From the NCBI GenBank assembly GCA_947179155.2, contig OX359278.1:22678744-22742743 (forward strand): a DNA stretch of 64,000 nt, written 5' to 3'. This DNA comes from Hedera helix (lineage: Eukaryota; Streptophyta; Magnoliopsida; Apiales; Araliaceae). Positions 24,267 through 36,098 of the stretch are shown piece after piece; the first letter of the stretch is position 1; each line of letters starts with the position of its first letter. Below the pieces are notes generated by a model that was given only the letters and a program-made list of their open reading frames with translations, searched no databases and was not told where the DNA came from. The position numbers were made by a program, and so were the translations under genes.

Positions 24267-26684
24267 TGTCGCAAGCACCCAAAAATAATATCTTACTTCG
24301 GAAAAATAAATATATAGTAGTGCAAGTAAGAGTCGAACCCACAGAGAATGATTAATTTAATTTTATGTTTTTGCAAATAAGAATTGGGGGGTTTTGTAAT
24401 TAAAAAAATAATTTAAATAAAATTAACTAAAATAATTATGCAAGAAATAAATAAAAATAAAAATCCTTGGTTTAAGTTAACATCCACCATCAAGAATTTA
24501 CAACTGATCACTGATGCAAGAGTAAATCAATTAATATTTTGAAGATTCACCGTAGAAAGAACTACTCGCAGGTGGAATAATTTTTCTCCTCTCTCCTTAA
24601 TTTTAGATAAGTAGAGCCACGTGGTCTAAATACCTTTACTATTAAACAACCCCCGGCACGTGCTAAAGATTTAATTTAATAGCAGTATAAAGAATTAGAG
24701 ATATCGTTGAACTAAACAACACAAGCCACGTGTTTGCATTTAATTTAGATGAATATTTTTCCTAAGATAAAATAATCTTTTGATCTGCAAAATAATTATT
24801 AAACTTAGTTGCTTCAGAAATAGCAGTAAATTAATATGAATAATAAACTAGTAGGCCTCCTAGCAATTAAACAAATTAATTATAAAATTAAACACAGAAA
24901 AATATTCAATAATCAAAATATAAATTGAACAATTAAAATAAATTAGATCTCACAGTGTATAAATCTTGATGGCTTCAATCACTTAAACCAAGAAAAATAA
25001 ATTAACTACTCATAAATATAAAGAACACTAAAGAATAGAAGAGAGAATTTTTATTCTAAGAAAAGTTATTTTTTACAATGTGTGTCAAACCCTCTATTTA
25101 TAGGCTCCATAAACCTCCTAACTTGCCCAAACCCTAATAGGATTTACAATTACAAATAAAAGAAAAGTAAAATAATTATTTTCCTAACCCTAATTGGAAT
25201 TCTAAATAAAATATTAAAAATAAAATAAAGAATTATTGCTTCCTTTTCCAAATTAAAATTGGACTTTTATTCTACTGATTTGTTGCATTGCAGTGTAGGA
25301 AATCCAAAATAAGGAAGGAAAAAAAAAAAATCTGCCAATCACGCGTCAGCCACATGGCAAGGAGAGAGAAAGAAATTATGCCCAGCTGCCAGCCGCTTTT
25401 TCTTTTTTTTACCGTTGGCGCGTGACATCCACGCGCCCGTGCTAACTGACCACATCCGCGCATTGCGCGAAGACTGTTTCTTCCGCTTAGACCAAAACGG
25501 CGTCGTTTTTCTCCTTGCGGCATACTCTCCATCCGCGCGCATTGCGCGGGCCGGCCAACTTTTCCGGAATTTACAGAATTGCCCCCGGTCTTTGCGAATT
25601 TTACGGAATTGCCCTCAGATTCTTGCGGAATTTACACTTTGACCCTCAAAACTTATTTTTCCTACAAAAATAAATATAAATTAATTAAAAATAAATAAAA
25701 ATAATATAAAAAATACTAAAAACACATAATAATAAATAAAACACCTAAAACACTAAAAATAAATAAAAACACATAAATAAAAAGAAATATAAAAATACTA
25801 TAAAATTACCTAAATTAACAAAAATTAACTAAAACCCTATAAAACCTATTAAAACCAAAATGAGCTAAATAATTAAATATTTAAGCACATGATAAATATA
25901 AAAACTAAGTATTATGGTATAAAAATATCGTATAATTTAGCCCTATCAAATACCCCCACACTTAACTTTTTGCTCGTCCTCGGGCAAAACAAAATTGGAC
26001 TTTTATTCTACTGATTTGTTGCATTGCAGTGTAGGAAATCCAAAATAAGGAAGGAAAAGAAACAAAATCTGCCAATCACGCGTCAGCCACATGGCAAGGA
26101 GAGAGAAAGAAATTCTGCCCAGCCGCCAACCGCTTTTTCTTTTTTTTACCGTTGGCGCGTGATATTCACGCGCCCGTGCCAACTGACCACATCCGCGCAT
26201 TGCGCGAAGACTGTTTCTTCCGCTTAGACCAAAACGGCGTCGTTTTTCTCCTTGCGGCATACTCTCCATCCGCACGCATTGCGCGGGCCGGCCAACTTTT
26301 CTGGAATTTACATAATTGCCCCCGGTCTTTGCGGATTTTACGGAATTGCCCTCAGATTCTTGCGGAATTTACACTTTGACCCTCAAAACTTATTTTTCCT
26401 ACAAAAATAAATATAAATTAATTAAAAATAAATAAAAATAATATAAAAATACTAAAAACACATAATAATAAATAAAACACCTAAAACACTAAAAATAAAT
26501 AAAAACACATAAATAAAAAGAAATATAAAATTACTATAAAATTACCTAAATTAACAAAAATTAACTAAAACCCTATAAAACCTATTAAAACCAAAATGAG
26601 CTAAATAATTAAATATTTAAGCACATGATAAATATAAAAACTACGTATTAGGGTATAAAAATATCGTATAATTTAGCCCTATCA
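24267..26684 (-). mobile_element. internally deleted gag-only-family element (LTR, PPT, partial LTR)
   Basis: A full LTR at 24267-25948 (TGTCGCAAGC...CCCTATCA, 1682 bp) is followed by 42 bp of polypurine-tract DNA (25949-25990, AATACCCCCACACTTAAC...). Then comes a partial second LTR at 25991-26684 starting inside the LTR sequence. Read on minus this is a 5' LTR truncated after its U3, a polypurine tract and a complete 3' LTR; everything between was deleted. AAAATT occurs at both original breakpoints (compare 36140 and 25254), suggesting a microhomology deletion. A minus TATA box (GCCTATAAATAG) is at about 25094-25105. Flanking 5-mers TGTGA and GGTAA match only partly. Confidence 0.8.
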
Positions 26685-27428
26685 GGTAAAGTACGAAAAG
26701 GCCGGATGTCCCAGTTAAGCTAAGGTAAATGAATGTGAATGTATGGATAAACAAGAAGCAAATTTGTTATATGTAATTTGTGCAATGTGCAAGTAAGCTA
26801 ATTAAATGTAAAGTTGTGCAGATACAAGTGATGAAAAGTTTTGGTCTTAAATATTAAACCATGATTGTAATAGAAATGAATGAGTGAATTGTAAATCCAT
26901 AGCAATAGCAGTGAATGTAATTTCTTTTGAGAAATGTTGTAATAAGATAAAATATAGATATTATTAGTAGTCGAGTTTTATATATAATAAACTCGTATGT
27001 ATGGTACAGATGTATGTAAATAAGAACAAGGATGGAACAGGTGTAAGCAAGCAGAGTTATGTAGGTATAGTTTAATGATGAAAGTTTATTCACAGGTTAT
27101 GTCAAGTTAAATCATAAATTATATATGATTCTGATAATTGTAATAAACTAGGTCACGATTAATAAATGTTTCACCTAGGTTCTAATGAATAGTAAGTGAA
27201 CGTTATGATCTTGAGGCAGGATGATGATTATAAGATAAATAAACAGATTTATGGACCGCATTATGGTCAATTAGTGTCTTTAAAGGTTAAAAGTTATGTT
27301 TTAACCCACGAAATCGCCGAGAAAATAATTGATGATAATATAATTTGATTTTAAGATTAATGATTATGAAATCTAGAATTGAATGGATAGAATTAATGAA
27401 CGTTGGGATCTTGGAGCATTACATAACT

Positions 27429-28879
27429 ACTATAAAATGAAGAAAGTCTCAAGAACACGTGAAGAACACGGAGAACGACAATTGTACATGGCTACGACTT
27501 GCACTCTTGAGCTTTTGAAAATTAAAGACAAAAGAAAAATCGAACATAATAACTACTAGAGATTATACCTTTTGAATTTGCAAGCTTTAACTATTTCTTT
27601 GCAATTTCTAAGGTAGTAACTCACTAGAACTCTCTTTCAATATATGTATTGCTTTGATACTTGATTTTGCGCTTTGAAAATGAATGATAGAAATGGTGAA
27701 CTAAGCTCCCTATTTATAGAAAAACCAAGGGTAGGAGGCAAGTGCAATTAACCAAGGTATGGACTTATATTTTGCCAAGGTATGAAAGTTTAAATGTGCA
27801 AACTAAATATCAAAATGATCATCACATTAATCCCCCCCAAAGTGGTCGGCCATCTTAATGGTTTAATGCCTTTAATGCTTGAAATGATCACATTTTTTGT
27901 GACATTACATACCACACATGTTAACTTTTGATTGGTCCACCACTTAGCCTACTAAATGAATAGTTCTAGGGCATGTTTGGTTGGTTAATTAACCATTTAT
28001 TTGATGGGTAGTCATGATCTTTTACCAAGCTTGGTTAAGGTTAGTTTAGTTCTTTTGATAATTTAGCTTAGTTCATGTTTAGGTTAATTAGCAATAAACC
28101 TAGGTTGATTAGGTTATTAGTTCACCAATTAGTTTAACTTGTAATTTAGGTTAATCTTTAGTTTAATTAACATTAATCCTAGTTAGGTTTAGTTTAATTA
28201 GATGATAGTTAGGTTAAATGGTAATCCAATTACCTTAACCTAGTTCGATTTTAACGAGATTAGTATTAATCATCTAGTTAAGTTAATTAATTAGCTAATT
28301 CAATTAGTTTGCAACTAAGTTTAGGTCTAGATTAGGTTTTCTAACCCAGTTATTTTTAACCTAATTCATTTCTAAGTATTCCGGTTGAATTGATCTTTAC
28401 TAATTTAAAAGTCAAATATTACAGAGTTTTGTTCCGTATAAACACTATTCTGTGAAGTAAAAAGTCCAAAAGATGTTGCACGTTTTTTGGTGAATAGTAT
28501 TTTCGACTACAATATCTCAGAAAATGGTTAGACGATCAAAAAGGCGAAAAAAGTATTTTTTGTCTTTTCCCTATTTCGTCTTATTTCCGACACATTTTTC
28601 GAGAAATTTTTTTATCGGCTATAACGTGTTTTCAAAGTGCGAGAAAGATGAATCGTGAAGCAGAATGTCATTTTGATATACATGTCTTGCTCGAGAGCCT
28701 AAGTTAATTTTCTTAGGGTTTAGGTTTTTAACCTTTTTTCAGTTTTTAGTTGGATACTTTAACCGAAACACAAAAATAAAAAATAACGAAGATTCCATAA
28801 CACATATAAGATGTAAATCAATCTTTATTTATCTATATCAAGTCGGATTATAACTCTTTCAAAAGTTCAGAATATTACA
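27429..28879 (-). mobile_element. Tekay 5' LTR, second segment
   Basis: Continues the LTR of 18721-20903 after the TAACT duplication and ends in ATATTACA. It matches 11643-13128. A minus TATA box (TCTATAAATAGGG) is at about 27708-27720. Contains the TTAGGTTTA-rich low-complexity stretch (28000-28390), also found at 12230-12600. Confidence 0.85.
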
Positions 28880-29804
28880 ATACGTGCAAGTATACACGGT
28901 CAACAAGTAATATACTAATAAGTAGATTATCATTCCCACAGAGAATTAAATAATAATTATCAAATACTAATTTTATTTAAACAATCGCAATTAACTTATG
29001 AAATAAAATGTAATTAAAATTAAAAACTAAATTAAACTAATGAAACTGATTAAATCAGGTGTTAAATATTTAAGATCATAATTTTTCTAAATATTTCATT
29101 TAGATATCTTCACTCCTTTTTTAATTAATTAATTATACAAAATTATTAACCGAGAATTTTTTATAGTATTTATACGCATCTTCCAATGGCATATAAACAA
29201 ATCCTTCTAAATCTGACCCTAAGGCAACAGAACTAGAGAGGAACACTCTAATTAATTAAATTGCTATATTCTTATGTGAAATATGTTAATTAGAATATTA
29301 AGCTCAAATTCTCTTTATGGCTGCAAAAGATATACAGGTATATTTCTATCCTATATGCTAATCATATAAACCCTCTCAGATTCTATGAACAGATGTTATC
29401 ATATTCAGATCTAAATCTATACTCTATCTTTCAATTTTGTATAAATTAATCCCAATTAATTATTGCAGTTAATTAATTACATGAATGTCCAAAATATGAT
29501 AAACAATTCATATATAATCATCACTAATCAAAAAGAAAATAAATTAAATTAAACTACACATTGGGTTCCATTGCAATCTCAATATAAGATTAATTCAAAA
29601 CTAAATAATAAATTATTCACAAATAATTCAATATCTCAAAATTATAAAAATAAAAAGAAAAGAAATCAAATCAAATCTGTGTTGATATCCGTCTGTCACT
29701 CGGAACATAATTTCCAATTTCCAAGCTCCGCCTTTAATTCTCGAATCCTTCGCGTTAAATATTTGCTTCAAAACTAATAAAATTAATCTACTCTAATATA
29801 ATAT
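28880..29804 (-). mobile_element. element A 5' LTR, first segment
   Basis: Begins with ATACGTGCAAGTATACACGG and CCCACAGAGAATTAA, the characteristic start region of this LTR type (compare CGAACCCACAGAGAATGATT at 24334 and 38638). Matches 6265 onward from 29336. The first few bases of the LTR and the primer site are missing; they were probably lost with the deletion that also removed 185 bp of the Tekay left LTR. Interrupted at 29804 by a solo LTR. Confidence 0.75.
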
Positions 29805-32663
29805 TGTGACGCCTCCAAATTCGGGTCCCTTGAACCACAGACTTAGTGCTCACAATACTATTCTACCATGTCATCATATCCATTAATTCTTGAATAATAA
29901 AACTTAATTTACATTTAATACATAACTATCTCAGGTTCATAATACCTTTAATTACAAACATTCACCATAATACATCACATTTTGCTTATTACAAAATATT
30001 ACATATACAGTCATTATAACTAATCAATCACTGCTTGTTGGCCTTTCCCTTTCCTTTATCTATACCCGACCCCTCGGCCTGCTTAGGTTTAGCTGAAATA
30101 TCATGTTAAAGCAAAGGTGAGCATAAAATAGCTCAGTAAATACATGAAAAAGTAATAACATGATATCTCTGAATATTGAAAGAAAATTATTTACAATAAG
30201 GCTAATCCAATAATAGTTCAATGAATGAAGATAAAAATATATCATGAAACTTTGTATGATTAACTTAAAACATGAAAAATTGCTTGTTGTACGGTCACAA
30301 GACCAAGAACTCGTTAAGAACAATATCAATCATAAAGACTGATACTGCCCAGGTTCAGTCATAAGACTGTATTTCATTTTAAATGTGTACTCTATGTAAT
30401 TAGCCTATTGTACCTTTATATTGTGCACAATATAAACATCTAGCGACACAACCACACCATAACATATATTCCTTTATCTTTTATTCGCCCTTTTTAATTA
30501 GGGTTGTTCTATTACAGCATTCCATAGAGTCCGCCCCACAACAATGTGGATTAGAGGATATAACAATAATTATCTGAATTTACATGAATCATTATATATG
30601 TCTAGCCGAAATCAAAATTGGCATCGATCTTTCTTAATAATAGTTCAATGACGGATGAACTTTAGAATGCTTAATAAATGCATAACATGAATTCCTGTTC
30701 AAGAATTTTAAAAGAGAATTCGAAAAGAATACTTGCCTTTGTCCTTGTTTACCTCAACTGGTAAAATCTTATCCCATTTATGTCCTACATAATCATAATA
30801 TTGGTTCATGCATTAGTTATCTACACATGCATGCTTTATCTTGCTATACAAGCTACCATTTACCTTTACATAACCCTAATCACATAACACATTGTTCATT
30901 TATCTTTAACATCTATTACGTTGATCATTTTTATCAATTTATGGCTTATACTACTTGTCTCTATCATTTAATATCAAAATATTTCATTTTGGATTTAAAA
31001 TAATTTATTTTTCAAAGAACCAGGACTGCGCCCCTATGGAATCAACCTCGCTGGCCGTGAGATCCTCTCGGCCACACTGCGCCCCAGCGACGACTGAAGG
31101 CGCTGCCAGCGAAGTCTTTTCAGTGCCACTGCACCCCGACGCAGTCTTCAGTGCAAATCTTCTCGCCCTAGCGCAGTGCTGCTGTTTCAAAAAAAAAAAT
31201 CTTTCTAATTTTTATGTTATTTTTTGCCCTAAGTTGAATTTCTTGGTTCCAACACATCGCTTAGCACATATAACATATATATGACATGCATGAGCCTTCG
31301 AAACATTTAAAAATCTTAAAATGACCTTATTTTTTCAATTATTTCATTTTAGGCGTCGACGAACGTTTTTAAACGTTTAAAACTCGCATTTATCGCCATA
31401 GATGCCAAACGACTCCTAATTTGATTCTAACACGTGTATTTATATGAAACTTAGTTGTTTGACTTTGTTTTACCATTAATTACCCCAAATGGCCAAAAAT
31501 CACACTTTGATGGCATTTTGTCATTTTAACTCCATTCCATTCTTAAACTCAACTTAAGTTATTGAACTCTATGCACCACATATGCTACCACATACACATT
31601 TAGTAACTTTGTAAGTCCACATAACTTCTATATGCACCTTCTAAAGTACTTTACAAATTATGATTTGGTTTATATGCAAATCATAGCCTAATAATTGCAA
31701 TTTTTCATGAACAAGTCATGTTTCTCTTCCCTTAGTACACTTAAGATGCTTTCTAGCATAACAAATATACATGTATCAAACATGTTTAACACCTTCATCT
31801 AGGGTTTCATCAAGATTTCCAACAAATAACACATAATCATCCTTTAAATCATTGTTTCTAACTTGATTACATGCATGAATAGTGCACCACCTTTGTTCTA
31901 CAACTTCAACACTTAGGGTTTCATCATATGTCAACCAAATAGCACATAATACATATAATCTTTACTTCTAACCATGAATACTTGCATGGCTATACTTAAA
32001 CTTCCATTTAAACACATAAATGCCAAGTTCTAAGGTTAGAACACTTTTAATACCTTTTGTAGCTCTTCTTCTTCTTGCTATAAACCTTGTTAGTGTTGGA
32101 TGCTCCACTTTGATAGCTTGATTCCAAGTCTATAGCTCACCTTTTCTTGAATTCCTTCAAACTTTTTAGCAACCCTAGCTCTCCTTCTCTTCTCTCTCTA
32201 TGAACTCTTAGCAACTTCAAGATGATAATGAAAATAGGCTAAGTGCATAATAAGTATACTTACAAAATATATACATACATATATTGTATGTATATCTCCA
32301 ACAATTTACCCAACTTTGGTTAGCTTAACCATACTTGGTTAAGGCCGTTCATGACAATTCACTTCAATACTTAATGACATTATAGACATTTCTCGCCAAA
32401 AGGATACCATGGTCATTCTTTTTATTATCAAGGGTAGCATGGTCTTTAGTCACAATTCCTAGAGAATTTAATTCTAATAAAATCATAACTTGTTCATTTT
32501 TAGTCCAATTCAAGTTCTTTTTTATCCAAATTTATTTTATTGAGCTTGAATTTTATTCTTTAATCAAATAATCCATAAAGGGCTTGTCTCAAAACACTTG
32601 TCACACTTCGAAATATTAATTTCATTAATTAATCATTATATTTACAAACTGCATATCATTACA
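29805..32663 (-). mobile_element. Tekay-like solo LTR, 2859 bp
   Basis: Starts TGTGACGCCTCC and ends CATTACA (read on +). It is flanked by perfect 5-bp duplications AATAT at 29800-29804 and 32664-32668. The other LTR of element A has a single AATAT at the matching position (about 6722-6730), an intact empty site. No coding region. Minus orientation is inferred from homology of its middle to the plus-oriented LTR at 20904. It contains a GC-rich patch at about 31020-31175. Confidence 0.9.
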
Positions 32664-33354
32664 AATATTCTGCTCTAAAACTATGTTAATATATGCTAAA
32701 GTATGTTAATGTATTGAGAACAAGTCTCTAACATTGTATTTATAGGAGTACAATAATAATCCTAAACTAATGTAGAATTAAAATCTAATTTGAAATCAAA
32801 TAATAAGCTAAAATCGTGATTAATTCGTTTCTGCCAATTAATGCATAGCCAAACAGCCCCTTCGCATCCCTTAACCCAGTTAAGGCTCGCTGAAACGCGC
32901 ACATGGCGCCAAGCAACTCCAACCCATTCCCAAAACGTCATCGTTCCACCTATGATTGATCTTAAGGTTACCGCGCATTGCGCGAGCGCCTTCAATTGTT
33001 GTCATACGCCTACCAAACAACGCCATCTCTAAACAAGCTGATAATTGACTTGTGTGTATGGCGCGCCTGACCGTTTTTCTGCTAATTACAAAAATGCCAC
33101 TAAGCAGGTTATTAATTTTACCACTAAACTTCTATTTATTTATCGATTTTGCCCTCCAGCTTTGCAAAAATTACACTTATGCCATCAACGATTATTTTCC
33201 TACAAAATAAAATATAAATTAATAAAAAATAATATAAAAATAATAAAAGCACATAAAATCAACTAAATTACCTAAAATCAATTAAAATACTTAAAAATTA
33301 ACAAATAATTAAGCTTAAATATATTCAATAAATAGATATAAAATCTCATTATCA
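32664..33354 (-). mobile_element. element A 5' LTR, second segment
   Basis: Matches 6727-7418 and ends in TTATCA. A minus TATA-like sequence is at about 32738-32748. GC words CGCGCATTGCGCG (about 32972) and ATGGCGCGCC (about 33058) are conserved with the partner LTR. Confidence 0.8.
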
Positions 33355-33576
33355 CTCAGCCACTGAAAAAGGGAAGCATCTTTATGTATTTCGCATATTA
33401 ACTGTGCATTTTCACCGTTTCATCTACGATCAAAATTATTATTTACACAAAATTCTTTATTTAAAAAATAACTTATTTTTTTATCTTTCTATTGATAAAA
33501 ACCTCTCCTCTCAAAAAAGGACTCACAATTTTCTTTAAGTTTCAGATCCAGATAAGAAATCATGTCTTCAACCTGA

Positions 33577-33933
33577 ACTATCTCCATAAACCAGCTGTGC
33601 CACGATAAGATTTATAAAACTAATGTACACTTCTACAAAGTTATTTCTCTCATTCGTAGAGCAGGTCTTATATTGCTGATCTATGAGAAAACCAAAAGTC
33701 ACACAACTTTTGACGAATCTGGAGAAATAAGAATAAAGGACAAAGGCATCGAAATGATCATTACAACAAGCAAACCAGGGAACATCTTTGAAGGACAATT
33801 GTGGTTCCAATCAGAATATGCCAATATTGATTTCACAATCATTAAATTCAAAAATCACATTGTCGTAATATTTGAACTGATCGATCCAGTTCTTGATCCT
33901 TCCCAGGTTATAATGTTAGACCTTGACTTTTAA
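33577..33933 (+). pseudogene. unrecognised reading frame, possible gene remnant
   Basis: Open from after a stop near 33575 to TAA at 33931-33933, about 118 codons with no usable early ATG, so if real it is an exon or a remnant. The residue mix looks protein-like rather than like translated AT-rich noise. It includes SHTTFDESGEIRIKDKG, FEGQLWFQSEYANIDF and a C-terminus DPSQVIMLDLDF. I do not recognise the family. It sits between two retroelement LTRs, so capture of a host exon or an LTR-encoded remnant are both possible. Confidence 0.3.
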
Positions 33934-34360
33934 AAAATACAAATTTAATTTTTTTTTATATATTTTCTTTTTAAACGGTAAGTGAATAAATTGACAAAAG
34001 TGAAAATTAAGAAATATTTTGTTCAAATTTTATCTTGTCGGAGAATATTCATTTTGTCATAGAATATTCGCTATGTTGGGGAATATTTGATTCGTACGAC
34101 GACGTCGAAATAACTAAATATTGGTGGACCCCCACAATAAAATATTGTTGGATATGGAAAACAATTTAAGTAACTTTTTAAAATAAAAATAGTCAACAGT
34201 ACTATCACTTTTAACTGTTATAATACTCGGTGGTAAAGAAATAGTAACAGGCAATATTACACAGTAACACAAGGTATTGCACAATAGCACACGGTATTGC
34301 ACAGTGTCAGTGTTTCATATTATTAAACTGATAAAGTGGCTATTGTACAATATTGACTTT

Positions 34361-34470
34361 ATGAACCAATAATTGTCACATGTACAATAATTCATATTAT
34401 TGAACAAATAATTGTCATAGTAGCATATGCATAGTAATTCACATTACTGGATCAATAATTGTCATTACAC
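34361..34470. repeat. short direct repeats AATAATTGTCA, three copies
   Basis: Copies at about 34368, 34408 and 34455 sit in a wider repeat containing GTACAATAATTCATATTATT. Just upstream (34270-34310), GGTATTGCACA occurs twice. Confidence 0.6.
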
Positions 34471-34902
34471 AGTAACGTGCTCTTTTTTTTACTTATTTTT
34501 TGTATTATTGTTATCTCTATTATGATGTTAATTAAACTGTTGTATTCTATTATTAGTTGATTTTTTTGCTTGTATTGTGAGTATCTAACTTAGAAAGCCA
34601 ACTACACTACATTTATAACAATTAGTCATAATAATGAATAATTGTGAATTCTTATTGAACAATTGAATTGTTAAAGTTATTTATTTTTATTATAATAAAT
34701 TATATAAAATTATTTATTTTTATTATAATAAATTATATAAAATTATTTACTTTATATAAATTATGTAAAGTAAATTATTTTATTATGATATATTATATAA
34801 AGTTATTTATTTTACATATAAATTTAATTGGTTTATATATAAAGTTAGTTATTTTATATAAAAAGTTAGTTGATTTATATATAAAGTTAGTTATTTTATA
34901 TT

Positions 34903-36098
34903 TTAACTTATAGCATGATAACCATAGCAATAAATAAAAGCTTGACCACAATCATCTATCACTATTCACTACCAACGATTAGGAACAATATCAATTACAC
35001 GTAATATAATTCCTAAATCTAGCAATTGACAATAATTTGATCAACTCAACAGGCCAAAATTAAATCAATCAAACCCAATATCAAATAAACAATTAAAACA
35101 GATTATCATAAATAATTTCATATGAGGAAGAATAAATAATATTACTGAATTAATTAAATCATTAATTATAATTGGGTTTGAAATTCCCTAGAACTGAATA
35201 ATAAAATTAGCCAAACATAATAAAAATAATAGATAAGAAAAACCTGAGAGAGAGAGCTCCTAATTGTATATAATAATCTGATCTTAATTATAAAAACTAC
35301 TGAAAACATGAGTCTCCTAATATATTTATAGAAATACAATAATAATCCTAAGCTAATGTGGAAAAGAAATTCAATTTGGAATCAAATTAATGCTCAAAAT
35401 CCGAAATAATCTCGTTTCTACAGCAAAACCGCGTGCAAAACAGCCCTTTAATCACGCCAGTTGACCGGTCAAACGCGGAAGCCGCGTCAGCTTACGTCAC
35501 CAAGCACGCCCGCGCATTGCGCGACGTTTTCTGCTGCGTACCAAACGACGTCGTCCAAGCCCGCCCGCGTTCTCAGTTTCTTCACTCCGTGCATTGCGCG
35601 GAGTCCTTTTATCAGCCCAGACAGAAACGACGTCGTCTCAGCTTCTCTTTCTGACTTCCTTGCGCGCATTGCGCGCGACATCGATTTCCGTTTAATTACG
35701 AAAATCCCACCGGTCGCCACTTTTCGATTTAATTACGATTTTGCCATCCACGTTGGTTATTTACGATCTTGTCACTCAAACTCTTGCAGAATTTACAGAT
35801 TTGCCCCCAAGCTTATTTTTCCTACAAAATAAAATTTAAAAATAAATAAAAATAATATAAAAAAACTAAAAATCCTAAAAGCACATAATAATAAATAAAA
35901 CACATAAAATAAATAAAAACATATAAATAAAAAGAAATATAAAAATATTCTAAAATTACCTAAATTAACATAAATTAACATAAATCCTATAAAACCTATT
36001 AAAACCAAAATAAGCTAAATAATTAAACATTTAAGCACACAATAAATATAAAAACTAAGTATTAGGGAATAAAAATATCGTATAATTTAGCCCTATCA
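34903..36098 (-). mobile_element. gag-only element B: 3' LTR (truncated)
   Basis: Matches 39031-40216 almost perfectly: about ten substitutions and one 10-bp length change seen by eye in about 1190 bp. It lacks the first about 459 bp present in the other LTR. Ends in CCCTATCA. A minus TATA box lies near 35327-35337. GC palindromes at about 35509-35525, 35587-35602 and 35660-35676, and ACGT palindromes (AAACGACGTCGT at about 35550 and 35626), lie upstream of it in transcription direction. Reading frames across this GC-rich patch repeat in both LTRs and are not genes. Confidence 0.85.

Larger units (their letters stand above)
20904..27423 (+). mobile_element. Tekay-like solo LTR (about 4.1 kb) with its own nested insertion
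   Basis: Starts TGTGACATCCC, ends GGAGCATTACA, and is flanked by TAACT at 20899-20903 and 27424-27428. The left Tekay LTR has one TAACT at the matching place, which proves insertion. No internal coding region is present. Removing the nested element (24267-26684) leaves about 4.1 kb. Its middle (about 22770-22930) matches the reverse complement of 31540-31700 in the solo LTR at 29805, so the families are related. It contains a (TG)n run and a GC-rich patch (about 23480-23580). The stretch 26685-27423 is its right end and holds no gene. Confidence 0.85.
33355..34902. other. AT-rich DNA of unknown origin, probably part of a host LTR
   Basis: No recognised gene. The right part (34660-34902) consists of AAAGTTAGTTATTTTATAT-type repeats that resume at 40217 on the far side of element B, so B inserted into this stretch. 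The left part holds one unrecognised reading frame (33577-33933) and clusters of short repeats at 34200-34470. It may be the first part of the plus-oriented LTR that ends at 59565, but no TG start was found. Confidence 0.5.

Noticed and set aside
25272..26379. Frames of 67-90 codons in the nested element
   Set aside because: They are the same U3 GC-patch effect in duplicated LTR sequence.
31005..31284. Opposed 61- and 109-codon frames in the solo LTR at 29805
   Set aside because: They coincide with the GC-rich patch of the LTR on both strands; the related LTR at 23480 has no matching open frame.
35461..35832. 123-codon frame, repeated at 39589-39960
   Set aside because: It lies across the GC-rich U3 patch of an LTR and is duplicated because LTRs are duplicated. 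A frame on the other strand is equally open.
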